From Akkermansiaceae bacterium UBA956 (GTDB lineage Bacteria; Verrucomicrobiota; Verrucomicrobiia; Verrucomicrobiales; Akkermansiaceae), in NCBI GenBank assembly GCA_002293145.1, contig DBCO01000007.1, forward strand, positions 1 to 64,000: a stretch of DNA of 64,000 bases, given 5' to 3'. Shown piece by piece: positions 6,753 to 16,215 of this stretch. Position 1 is the first letter of the stretch, and each line of letters opens with the position of its first letter. The position numbers were made by a program, and so were the translations under genes. A model generated the notes under the pieces. The model was given only the letters and a program-made list of their open reading frames with translations, ran no database searches and had not been told where the DNA came from.

Positions 6753-9700
6753 AGAATCGCTCCTGTGCGGAACGCGCCTTTGGGACCGACAATCGGAATT
6801 TTCACCAAGCCCGCTCCGACCACGCGACTGCCCACTGTGGGGAATAGCACTCCGCTCACTGCGGCATTGCCAGTCAGTGTTCCTTGATTGTTTGCGACCA
6901 TTCCCAGCGTTCCCGTGAAGCCACCCGTGCGCGAGGCGATGAGTCCTTTCCATGGTGCCATCAATTGTCCAGGCAGCGGGAGGGCCACCATCTTGTAGCT
7001 CGCATCGATCGCAAAGGATTCAGGTAGTTTTGCAACAGCATTGGGATCAGGCAGTCCGCCTCCATCAAACACCACGCCACGGATCACTTGTTCCGTTAGT
7101 CCGAGGTTTTGTGATAGCGCCAGAGTACTTGCTGGTATCAGGTGACTCCGCACTCCCACATTGGTGTTCATAGCAGCAAATCCTCCAGGGTAACCGAGCT
7201 CCGTCGCATCTGCCGCACGATACCACCAGAGTTCGCTTTCTTGGTTGTGCAAGGGCGATGCAGGCAGAACACCACTGCCGTGTAGCGAGACGATACCACC
7301 GATGTAGGAGTTCAGGTTTTTATAGGGTTTGAGCCAGATAAGCGCTTGTCCTGTAGCTCCGAGTGATAAGGTAGTTGTAATTGCCTGAGCATCGCCCAAC
7401 TGCCCTTTGATAGCCACCGCTCCTCGATTGCTGATGCTTCCCGTAGCCCAGCCCATGCCTGCGGGTATGACGAATCCATCCTGTTCACCTTGATCGATCA
7501 GCATGGTGATCATGCTTGTTTTCAATGGTAACTCTGTGCCTCGCGCCAGACGGAACCCGCGCATCGTGCCACGCGGATGTGTGCCCGATGCAATGGCCGT
7601 GATGCCATCAACACCGAAACTCATGGTCACGGCGGGAGTATTTGATGAGTAGTTGATAATGGCCGGGAAAGTCATGTTCCACGCCGATTGTTCTGGCGTT
7701 GCTACAAGGTCAAAAGTGCCTGTTGCTTTGCGAATCGTGCGTGTGCCGATTCCATCGTAGCTGGCACTCCATGTTCCGGGTGATGTGATGGTAACGGTGA
7801 GAAGACCTTCGGGCTGGCCTTGTTGATTTTCTAACAATGTCTGCCATGTTCCTGCGAGCGTTGCAGGGAATGCTAGAACAGGGATGTTGAGCGGGATGCT
7901 GCGCAGCACCGTCTTGCCGTTGAGGATTTGAATGGTCAATTTGCTCGTGCTTGCTGTTCCGATCAATTTGCCCTCAAGTATGCCTGTGGTGGCATTGAAG
8001 GTGAGCCCCTTGGGCAAAGTGCCGACAACTTTGTAAGTGCCTTGGTAACCAAGTTGACTCAGATCATATCGCACTCGATCCCCGACGCGCGGAGTGAAAG
8101 GATCCGTGTTGCCTTGGAATAGCAACTCGTAGGTGTCACTGAGACCGTTGGAGTTCGTGTCTGCCAGAAGCGGATTGGTGCCGAGTTGATTGACCTCCCG
8201 ACCATTCAAGATGCCATCGTTATCCGTATCCTCCAGTGCGTCGTTGATGCCATTGCCGTTGGTGTCTGATAGCAGCGGATTGGTTTGCGTAATCGTGATT
8301 TCTTGCAAGTCACCCAAGCCATCGCCATCGGTGTCGACGAGAAGCGGATTGGTAGTGCGAGATTTTTCCTCGCCGTCAGTGAGTCCATCTGCATCCGTAT
8401 CCGCAACGAGAGGATTGGTAGTATCGACCACTTCTTGACCGTCGTTGACTCCATCGCCGTCGGTGTCTACTACATTCGGATTTGTTGTGTAGGTCACCAG
8501 TTCTTCATAAGCAGTAAGCCCATCGCTGTCTGCATCGGAGAGATCCTTGTCGAATGTCGCGCCAACAGTCTTGTCGGCGTCCATCGTGATCGTCAGCGGA
8601 TTTTGAGTGCCGGAGGCATCGTCGGTCCATCCGGTGAAGCGGTAGCCTGGGTTCGGGACGGCGGTAAGGGTGGCTGGGGTGCCAGGCTCATACTCGCCGG
8701 AGCCATTAATATTGCCGTTCAAAAAAGAACTAAAATTCATGACTAAGCCGATTATGGCATTCGCATCGGTGTTGCGAGCGATGCGAAAGCCGATGGCAAT
8801 ATTATTATTTTCTGTTGGCGGATAACCGTGTTCTAGTCTATGGTATACTTGACAATACGGACTATAGCTAAACCAACTTCCACCACGAATTATGCGATCA
8901 ATTGTATCTGAACTATAAGTATCCCAGCACCACTCAAACATACTTCCACTCATGTCGAATATTCCCAATTCGTTAGGTGACCTTAGACCTACTGGCCAAG
9001 TGCCGCCTGTGTATCCACCTTCAACTAAATCAATTATTGCTCCTATAGAATTTTCGTAAAACCAAGCAACACGATTGATATCATTGCTCCCACTGTAATT
9101 AAATCCTTGGCTTTGCGCTCCACCTTGCGCAGCCCACTCCCATTCTTTTTCTAGAGGCAGACGATAGCCATTTGCGTTATTCATCATCGTAGGTGAAACA
9201 TGTCCTGCTTTATATGTATCACTACTCGTATAATACACTGGCGCCAATCCCTCGCGTTCGCTCTTAGCATTACACCATTTCACAACATCATACCAACTTA
9301 CATTCCTTACAGGGTTGTCATCACTACTGCCTTGGCCAGCATTTGCTAGATCAGGATAACCATTCTGTAGCGCCCAATCACGCACAATTTTCCACTCTTT
9401 CCATGTAACTTCATACATGCCGATCTGAAATGTCTCTACTTTCTGCCCGGCCAATTCGGAACCAATTGGCAGCGTCCCACCTGATACAGTTGCCATTTGT
9501 GAAGGAGATGTCAATTCTAGCAAATATCCCGGTAATCTTCTTGTACCCCAAATGTAATCACCTCTCCAATCATCATCCCACAACCATTCATTATCTGTCT
9601 CTGACTTGCCTGTATCTAGAACATCCTGATTTGATGCATTGTCTGGATTAGACTGAGACCATTTGCTGAATGCCCAAGGGGTGCCATCGATCCATTCCCA

Positions 9701-10831
9701 AAAACCTTCGCTATCCGAATCAGACGCACCTAGCCAGAATTCACCGTTAGAAGGAAAAAATTCTTGGGCGTAGTTCCACTCTTCTTCTGAAAAAAATGTT
9801 GCTAGATGACCACCTCGAAGTTCTGCGTCATGTTTAGCTTCGTCCCAAGTATATAAACCGTTGATAACTTGAAACCGTATTCTGTCACTATGGAAAAGAT
9901 TTAGAACTTCCCAAAAAGCCAGAGAACGCTCGTAAATACGAATATTTTTAATATAAGATTTGTTTGGAGTGTTGCCACCCTGTCCCGTGAGGCCAATGCC
10001 TGCTGCTCTTGCAGTTCTCTTAGGAGCTTGACCAGACCAAGTAGAGCCTCCTCTGGTAGATCCGATGAGCCGACTTCCATCGACGAAAGCCGAAATTTCA
10101 GATCCTGAGACAACAACCATAATGTGGTGCCACTGTCCTGCTCTCAACGTATCAGAAGTAGTATCGTTCGTCTTGTAGAACTTCTGATGAAGATAAGCCT
10201 TATTGCTTGGATAATCATCAAAACCAGTAATTTGTAAATTAAGCCCATGTGCGGAATATGAGAGGTTAATTGCTGACTGTTGACTTCCACTAATATCTCC
10301 AGATTCATACAAAGTAAAGTAACCATTCGGCGACGGCGCGTCTGAGAAGTCGATGCATTTAATCCAGCCAGATATAGCCCATCCTGTAGCAGGAAGAGGT
10401 AATTGTCCACCGTTAGGAATTAATATACCAGATGGGGAGTTGCTGATTGCTTTGAGAACTTTTGCGCCATCAACACTCTCTAATGATGAATTACTTAAGT
10501 TACCATTGTAACCAGAACCCGTCTCATCTGCGCCAGACTTATCTAAAGGATAGTACGCTACGAGCCCCTTGCTGAATGAATTAAACTTCGTCGCATCGAC
10601 CGGGCTGGTCCTCTCTTTCACCTCCAAACCATCTGGCACGCCATCACCATCGGTATCGGCCTTGGTTGGATCCGTTCCCGTATTCGATGCCGACACATAA
10701 ACTCCCGTATTCGTCTCGACTGCGTCGTCTAGTCCGTCAAAATCAGAGTCGGCTGCATGTGCCAGTGAAATCGTGGCTGCGAAAACAATGGCGCATCTCG
10801 ATAAGGTGATTCTTGAAGACTTACAGGACAC
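6728..10831 (-). CDS. Large exported multidomain protein (TSP3, LamG, C-lectin, FGE, beta-repeat)
   Basis: With a GTG start at 10831 the product is 1367 residues and begins with a convincing signal peptide (SRCAIVFAATISLAHA, then ADSD), preceded by a GAGAG ribosome site 8 bases upstream; an ATG at 11032 would add 67 residues before the signal. Approximate order (numbered from GTG): thrombospondin-3 calcium repeats (28-70), LamG/concanavalin-like domain (90-305), C-type lectin domain (315-425, with GFWEWIDGTPW), formylglycine-enzyme/SUMF1 fold (465-690), an InlB-type beta-repeat (710-760), a second block of DxDxDG calcium repeats (760-915), then a beta-rich C-terminus. It is probably a surface or secreted carbohydrate-binding protein; FGE folds in such proteins often bind rather than modify. 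Its last bases are duplicated at 1260-1295. Confidence 0.8.
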   Translation of the reverse strand: MSCKSSRITLSRCAIVFAATISLAHAADSDFDGLDDAVETNTGVYVSASNTGTDPTKADTDGDGVPDGLEVKERTSPVDATKFNSFSKGLVAYYPLDKSGADETGSGYNGNLSNSSLESVDGAKVLKAISNSPSGILIPNGGQLPLPATGWAISGWIKCIDFSDAPSPNGYFTLYESGDISGSQQSAINLSYSAHGLNLQITGFDDYPSNKAYLHQKFYKTNDTTSDTLRAGQWHHIMVVVSGSEISAFVDGSRLIGSTRGGSTWSGQAPKRTARAAGIGLTGQGGNTPNKSYIKNIRIYERSLAFWEVLNLFHSDRIRFQVINGLYTWDEAKHDAELRGGHLATFFSEEEWNYAQEFFPSNGEFWLGASDSDSEGFWEWIDGTPWAFSKWSQSNPDNASNQDVLDTGKSETDNEWLWDDDWRGDYIWGTRRLPGYLLELTSPSQMATVSGGTLPIGSELAGQKVETFQIGMYEVTWKEWKIVRDWALQNGYPDLANAGQGSSDDNPVRNVSWYDVVKWCNAKSEREGLAPVYYTSSDTYKAGHVSPTMMNNANGYRLPLEKEWEWAAQGGAQSQGFNYSGSNDINRVAWFYENSIGAIIDLVEGGYTGGTWPVGLRSPNELGIFDMSGSMFEWCWDTYSSDTIDRIIRGGSWFSYSPYCQVYHRLEHGYPPTENNNIAIGFRIARNTDANAIIGLVMNFSSFLNGNINGSGEYEPGTPATLTAVPNPGYRFTGWTDDASGTQNPLTITMDADKTVGATFDKDLSDADSDGLTAYEELVTYTTNPNVVDTDGDGVNDGQEVVDTTNPLVADTDADGLTDGEEKSRTTNPLLVDTDGDGLGDLQEITITQTNPLLSDTNGNGINDALEDTDNDGILNGREVNQLGTNPLLADTNSNGLSDTYELLFQGNTDPFTPRVGDRVRYDLSQLGYQGTYKVVGTLPKGLTFNATTGILEGKLIGTASTSKLTIQILNGKTVLRSIPLNIPVLAFPATLAGTWQTLLENQQGQPEGLLTVTITSPGTWSASYDGIGTRTIRKATGTFDLVATPEQSAWNMTFPAIINYSSNTPAVTMSFGVDGITAIASGTHPRGTMRGFRLARGTELPLKTSMITMLIDQGEQDGFVIPAGMGWATGSISNRGAVAIKGQLGDAQAITTTLSLGATGQALIWLKPYKNLNSYIGGIVSLHGSGVLPASPLHNQESELWWYRAADATELGYPGGFAAMNTNVGVRSHLIPASTLALSQNLGLTEQVIRGVVFDGGGLPDPNAVAKLPESFAIDASYKMVALPLPGQLMAPWKGLIASRTGGFTGTLGMVANNQGTLTGNAAVSGVLFPTVGSRVVGAGLVKIPIVGPKGAFRTGAILLGTEEQN

Positions 10832-11136
10832 ACCACGCGCACTCTCTTCAGATGCTGCCGAGAATTTGACGTCGATCGATCCGGTTGCTCTCATCCGCAT
10901 GACATGCGAAAAATGTCTCGCTAACCGCATAGGCAGAAAAATCGCGCGCAAGGCACTGATGGTGCGAGTAACAAAAGTCATGCCCCAACCCTGCATTCGC
11001 TGCGTAACTGTGTCAACTACCGATGCTCTCAAAAAGTGTTATGATCTTGTTGTCTGATGTTACAAGCCTGACACGGAGCGGCCGATTTTAGCAAGATCCC
11101 ACAATCTATCGCACTGCCACTTCTCAGCCCATTGAT

Positions 11137-11385
11137 TTATTTTTCATGCTTGCCGTGAGGACTCCGCACACAGGAGCCCGATGATGTCGATCCACAGAAG
11201 ATGCACTTGTTCGCACCATGACCATGTTGGTGGTTTCCATGCGGGCTGCGGACGCATGAGCCATAAGAAGATGAACCACAATACACGCATGATCGATCGT
11301 CGCCAATATGTTCATGTTTGCCGTGGGGGCTCCTTACGCAGGAACCAAAGGAGGAAGATCCACAAAATTTGCACTTTTTCGACAT
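11137..11385 (-). CDS. Small triple zinc-ribbon-like repeat protein
   Basis: This 82-residue protein is built from three 28-residue repeats. Each has Cys-x2-Cys-Gly, a GSC, then SPHG-x-H: C5, C8, C16, H21, H24 in the first, and the same spacing at 33-52 and 61-80. The regular Cys/His pattern strongly suggests one zinc ion per repeat. Similar short Cys/His repeat proteins of unknown function occur in other bacteria, often in islands. There is no signal peptide. It begins 48 bases after the stop of the secreted repeat protein on the same strand, so they may be cotranscribed. GAAGAAA precedes the ATG. Confidence 0.7.
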   Translation of the reverse strand: MSKKCKFCGSSSFGSCVRSPHGKHEHIGDDRSCVYCGSSSYGSCVRSPHGNHQHGHGANKCIFCGSTSSGSCVRSPHGKHEK

Positions 11386-11433
11386 GTTTTCTTCGTTGAT
11401 TAAAGATTTTTCTGATTCATTCGTTTGCTGATG

Positions 11434-11823
11434 TCAGAGACAACAAGCGGCAGCCGCTGCGGCAAAACTCATGCCACCACATCCTTCGCTTCTTGCCGCC
11501 ACTTTGTAACCCGTCGATCCCAGGTAGACCTTATCCCCATCAATCCGACCAATTACGTTGTGACCGCTCGACCCACCATAAATTTTGTTGCCCTCGACTC
11601 GTGCCATCACGGTGTAACCGCTGGATCCTGAGTAGACTTTCCCGTTTTCAAACCGGGCAACCACCGTGAAACCACTTGGCCCTGAATAGACCTTTCCACC
11701 ATCCACCCGCGCGGCAACCGTGTAACCCGTGGAACCCGAGTAGACTTTGCACTGTGCATTTGCAAAGCCAAGCGTGAGAGCCACGAAAGCAAGCATCATC
11801 AGGCTCTTCATCAGATCACGCAT
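11434..11823 (-). CDS. Secreted 18-residue-repeat protein
   Basis: The chosen ATG at 11823 has an AGG ribosome site and opens a signal peptide, MRDLMKSLMMLAFVALTLGF ending ANA before Gln-Cys; an upstream ATG at 11907 would place 28 extra residues before it. The mature part has five 18-residue units of the pattern KVYSGSSGYTVxARVEG, which alternate like short beta-hairpins, and ends in an alanine run with two cysteines (AAAAACCL). The repeat family is not one I can name. It probably lies at the cell surface or in the periplasm. The zinc-ribbon-like gene follows. Confidence 0.65.
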   Translation of the reverse strand: MRDLMKSLMMLAFVALTLGFANAQCKVYSGSTGYTVAARVDGGKVYSGPSGFTVVARFENGKVYSGSSGYTVMARVEGNKIYGGSSGHNVIGRIDGDKVYLGSTGYKVAARSEGCGGMSFAAAAAACCL

Positions 11824-11907
11824 GAACCTGTTGGTTTGGAGAATGCCAGTTGACGTCATAGGTGATCGTGTCGGCTTCTCTGACAGTGGCGCATGCATCT
11901 TTCTCAT

Positions 11908-12547
11908 GTTGCATTACTAGCAAGTTGACACGCCTCCCCGTCAAGAACAATCGCTCGTCATTTCCGATGCATGGTCATATGACTCTGCACGACAGGACAA
12001 CTGGCAAAAGCTGCTCGAACCCCTGCCTCGGTCAGTGGTATGGCTCGTGTGCCCGAGGCAGCGGTTTAGAACTTCTCGTCCGTCTCTTCGTCATGCCTCC
12101 ACATCATTTACGCGTCTCCCCATCACCAAAAACCCCTCGATCCTGCATATCTTTAAAATGCAAAAAAAACCGCCTATTGTCATCGCCGAATCTGACCCCA
12201 GAAATGTCAACGGCTACCGGATCCTAACAGGAAAAGGCGCGTTTTCAAGAACCGACCCTATTTAAGAAAATGTCACCATGCTAGGCCTGACTTCGTCGAT
12301 GTACCGTCTTATGTGATTTCCCGAATGCAAAGCATAGCTCTGACATCGTAAACTGATCGCTCATCAGTAAAATTTTAAATCGTTGTTTTTCTTCCATAAG
12401 TGACATGTTTTCGCAGGGCATATATCCACGATCATCTGTTACCCATGTCCTCGGTTCATACCCGGTAAGTAGGCGAACTCACGAAAAAAATAACCAAAAC
12501 AAATGCGCGGCTGAGACCGAGATCATTTCAACTCCGAATTTTCGAGG
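11908..12547. other. Intergenic region with one long-loop hairpin
   Basis: I see no convincing gene in these 640 bases. A perfect 9-bp stem, CTGCCTCGG (12023-12031) and CCGAGGCAG (12053-12061), encloses a 21-base loop. It is not followed by a T run, so it is not an ordinary terminator. On the minus strand it would lie ~200 bases upstream of the secreted repeat gene. Confidence 0.35.
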
Positions 12548-15500
12548 TCAAGGTTCTAACAAAATTGGCCCATATTCCCCAGCAGGAACGAGCCATGAGT
12601 CACCCGAGAGATCCGCGTGAGAAAAATTCGCACTACCAACGATATCGTAGCCAACAAAGTTATCATCGCTCCCCAAAATCCATGCTTGATTCTGGCTGAC
12701 AGCCACCAAACGGCCCTTCACCTCTCGCAGCGAGTGAATGGCACTGCCCTGATTGAGAATCCACGCAGTCGCTGGTTCCCAGGCGCCATTGATGGAAGAA
12801 AATTGACGTTTGCTGATCCCGTCTGAGAAAGCCGCGTAAAGCGTGCTTCCGATCATGTGTTGAGCAAATCCGGCATTTGCCTCGGCGACGACCGAAGCCG
12901 TCTCGCCATTAAATCCCAGAGCTGCTACTCGATCGCCAGAGCGCGTGAAAATCGTAGCTCCCGCACGAGTCCATTCTGCCATCGATATGAGTTGACCTGG
13001 AATCTGCACGGGTGCCCATGGCATGGGCGCTGCGGGATCCGCTAGGTCTAAGATTTGCAACCAGGAACGTACAGAGTTTGTCGACCAACCTTCTACGCCG
13101 AATGTTTCCACTTGCGTCATTTCACGCTGATCAAAGCTGAATGCCAACAAATCGCCGCATGAAAAAACCTCGGAAATTTGGTTGTATGAATCACCCTCGA
13201 GACTCCATGTTCCAATGATTGTCGGCACATCGGAAAGGATCTCAGCGATGGCAATTTCCATGGTCTGTCCTCCTATGCCGAATCGCGGCGGCATGATGTC
13301 CATACTGCTTGCGGCCACGGAATGACGGTCATCGAGCAATGGCATCGGCTTGATCCAGCAACCCCACCAACTGCTGATGCGAGAGATGATGGCGATTCGA
13401 TCACCATCCAGGGGCAAAAGCTGAACCTCTGAACCCAATTCCATTGGCAGTGACACTCGACCCGTAAGGGTTGGTCGCTTCGGATCTTCCAAAGACCAAA
13501 CACTCAAACTCGCGCCTTGTTTGATGGGTTGTGACATACGTGCGAAAATTCCGTATTGGGGAGATTGATCGTCTTCCAACAAAATCAGGCGGTTACCGAA
13601 GACCTTTGCGGCGCTCACCGAAGAGCAGGGCAATTCGATTTCTTCAATGATCGTATTGACTTGCTGCAGCGAAGCAGTGCGCAGAGTGGCTTTGCGCGCA
13701 AGACTGCTCCATGCATTCTCCGCATTTTCAATCATCAAGGCCGTATTTTGATGAATGGCCACGCGGTCTGCACCAAAGGCCAGCAAGCGGTCGGTCACCA
13801 CCACAGGAGCATCTCGGTTTTTGGCATCAACCAAGAGCAACTCACGATTGGAAACAGAAGCAATCATTTCGTTCTCCATCAAAGCAGCGCGGCGTGGAGC
13901 AAAATCATGATTGATAGCACCTCGTTTGGTCAAAGTGCGTGCGGACACATCGAAATCCACGAGGCAGACACGCTGACTCATCTCATCTCGCTGATACTCC
14001 ACCACGGGAATCAAGATCACACCAGAATCAGGCAGGATTTTGACAGCTTTTTCATTCCACTCGGCTTCACTCCATGACCATGATTCACCCACATCGATTC
14101 TCTGCGCCAATGTCGGCTTTTCCGGATCGGCGACATCAAACATCGAAACCTGAACTTTTCCACCATCGCGTCCTACAGCAATCAGAACATCGCCGATCGG
14201 CTGAATGTAAGTGGACCATCCTGGAACTTCAAGGTGACCACGGATCAAGGGAGTCGTAGGATCAGACAGATCAACGATCCAAAGTGGATCGGTTTGTCTG
14301 AACGTTACGACGTAGCAACGGTTCACATCGAAACGCGATGCATACAATGATTCTCCACGAATCAATTCCACACCCCCAATACGAGACAGGCTGCTCTCTT
14401 CTTCCCTGTATGTTTCCACAGCAGTGACTTGCTCCCACTCCTGCCAGCTTTGCACGATCACAGCCAAGCCATCCGAAGTGTCGCCGACCTTGAACTTGTC
14501 TTGAATTCTGCCACCTACTGACGTCTGTTTTTCTTTGCCCAACAAGCCGTTTGCGGAGATCGGAAAAGCAATCAAATTTTGATTCGTCGAGTAATGTCCA
14601 TTTTCTGCGGATATCCAAAGATATTTGCCGGTAGCCCCTACCTGCGATGCCGACAACGGAAGGGTTCGCTGATCAAGGATACGATTGCCATCGGCAATAT
14701 CAATGGTGGAAACAAACGTGCGGGGTTGCCACAAACCGGTTTCTGTCATCCAGCTCGTGGTGATCACATGGAGAAAATTGCCAATCATTCGGCTTTCCAC
14801 ATAAGAACCGGACAAGTCGACGGAACCGAGTTGTGATGGCTCGGCACCGGATAGAGAAATATCATGGATGCGAGTGGATTCGCCAACACTGGGACTCCAG
14901 GGCACACCCGTGATCAACAACGCGCGCTCAGCCGCCGTTTCATCGCCTCCCACGAGATACATTTCCTCGCCCAATGCAGCCATTTTGTGGCTTGTAATCA
15001 CAGGGTCCGCAGGGTTGGTCGTGTCAATCACTTGCAGTCCCTTCAGACGGTTAAAAAAGTAAATGTTTTTGCCGCGGATTTTCCAAATATCAGATTCTTC
15101 AGCAATACTGGTAACAACGCCGGAATCCGATTCTGGCGAGGATACCAGAAGGCCATCCCCCTGATTCGCCAGCGGGGCCGAAATGATGTTTTTTTCGGCA
15201 CTGAACCGTGATGGGCCCTCGCGCATGGCGGCAGGCAATGACGAAACAAGAGAGGAGGGTAACGCAGTCGTCGCTCCCAGAACGGCAACCACTCTCACTT
15301 GAGACCCGGCTGCAATGGCAGCAGGAATCTTGGCTTGGTGTTGCGTTGTAAATGATGTTGCTGCGAGAGTGCTGACACGGGACCATGCTGATTTGGTATC
15401 AGGTCGGGCCTCGATGGAATAAAGCTGAGCGCCTCGACGCGAAGAGAACGTCACAGTCCGATCGGCAGGATCGAGAGCAGAGGGGATTTGAACACGTCCT

Positions 15501-15973
15501 ACCTTGGATGAGAGATAATTGGCGACCACCCGCAAATCCGCGTTCTGCCATCCCAGTGGTATTTTCATGCGAGTGACTTTTGCGCTAGGACGCTTGACAG
15601 TGGCTAGTGATTGCCAGCGGCCGTTTTCCGCATTCATTCCCTGCAAAGAAATGGACAGCGGGCCTGAAAATCGCGATTGGGATTTGAATTCAAACCGGAC
15701 ATATCCCACTTCCACGCTGTGCGGCAATACCTCTTGCGTTGTCGCCACCCGAGCTGGTTGATTTCTGACGCCGAAAACCTGAGCATGCGAATGGGGGGCC
15801 ATCTGCAAAAAACAGATCAATGCCGTGACGATCATTGGCATGATGTGAAGGACACGAAAAGTCCTAGATCTCTCCAGTATGCTTTGCGAAAAATCAGCAG
15901 AGCAGCTACGCTCAACAATGAGATGTTTGGTTAATTTCATGAGTGTCATGATGTAAAGTTGGCCGCCGTTCAT
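12548..15973 (-). CDS. Secreted beta-propeller protein
   Basis: Up to 1141 residues long. A hydrophobic export segment (MIVTALICFLQMAPHSHA) ends near residue 64; the first ~44 residues before it are unusually long, and the start could be a later Met. The mature part begins with a beta-sandwich-like region, followed by ~850 residues matching the secreted C-terminal beta-propeller family (PF09826): blades contain phrases such as GLQVIDTTNPADPVI, PLWIVDLSDPTTP and SMFDVADPEKPTL. Such proteins are exported and often surface-bound; ligand or partner is unknown. No clear ribosome site precedes any candidate start. It appears to be transcribed alone. Confidence 0.7.
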   Translation of the reverse strand: MNGGQLYIMTLMKLTKHLIVERSCSADFSQSILERSRTFRVLHIMPMIVTALICFLQMAPHSHAQVFGVRNQPARVATTQEVLPHSVEVGYVRFEFKSQSRFSGPLSISLQGMNAENGRWQSLATVKRPSAKVTRMKIPLGWQNADLRVVANYLSSKVGRVQIPSALDPADRTVTFSSRRGAQLYSIEARPDTKSAWSRVSTLAATSFTTQHQAKIPAAIAAGSQVRVVAVLGATTALPSSLVSSLPAAMREGPSRFSAEKNIISAPLANQGDGLLVSSPESDSGVVTSIAEESDIWKIRGKNIYFFNRLKGLQVIDTTNPADPVITSHKMAALGEEMYLVGGDETAAERALLITGVPWSPSVGESTRIHDISLSGAEPSQLGSVDLSGSYVESRMIGNFLHVITTSWMTETGLWQPRTFVSTIDIADGNRILDQRTLPLSASQVGATGKYLWISAENGHYSTNQNLIAFPISANGLLGKEKQTSVGGRIQDKFKVGDTSDGLAVIVQSWQEWEQVTAVETYREEESSLSRIGGVELIRGESLYASRFDVNRCYVVTFRQTDPLWIVDLSDPTTPLIRGHLEVPGWSTYIQPIGDVLIAVGRDGGKVQVSMFDVADPEKPTLAQRIDVGESWSWSEAEWNEKAVKILPDSGVILIPVVEYQRDEMSQRVCLVDFDVSARTLTKRGAINHDFAPRRAALMENEMIASVSNRELLLVDAKNRDAPVVVTDRLLAFGADRVAIHQNTALMIENAENAWSSLARKATLRTASLQQVNTIIEEIELPCSSVSAAKVFGNRLILLEDDQSPQYGIFARMSQPIKQGASLSVWSLEDPKRPTLTGRVSLPMELGSEVQLLPLDGDRIAIISRISSWWGCWIKPMPLLDDRHSVAASSMDIMPPRFGIGGQTMEIAIAEILSDVPTIIGTWSLEGDSYNQISEVFSCGDLLAFSFDQREMTQVETFGVEGWSTNSVRSWLQILDLADPAAPMPWAPVQIPGQLISMAEWTRAGATIFTRSGDRVAALGFNGETASVVAEANAGFAQHMIGSTLYAAFSDGISKRQFSSINGAWEPATAWILNQGSAIHSLREVKGRLVAVSQNQAWILGSDDNFVGYDIVGSANFSHADLSGDSWLVPAGEYGPILLEP

Positions 15974-16060
15974 TTTTTGGTCCAGACAAAGTGAAAGGAA
16001 TGGGCCTATGAGTAGATCCTCGAGAGGGCTTTGGCAAGATGCATTTTGAAAAGCAGCAAA

Positions 16061-16095
16061 AAACCTTCTGATTTCTCGTTAGAATTGGTGACAAA
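16061..16095 (+). repeat. 35-bp dispersed repeat, copy 2
   Basis: This matches 6535-6569 at 32 of 35 positions. It sits between the beta-propeller and the PEP-CTERM gene, both of which are transcribed on the minus strand. Confidence 0.5.
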
Positions 16096-16215
16096 ACATT
16101 TGTTTGAGTTTTCATAAGTCGTTGATAATCAACAGGAAATCTATTTCAAGTGGTGACAAAGTTCTTGGGTCCCCACACTCCAGCGTTTTAAGGGACAAAG
16201 GATCGAAGGGAAGAA

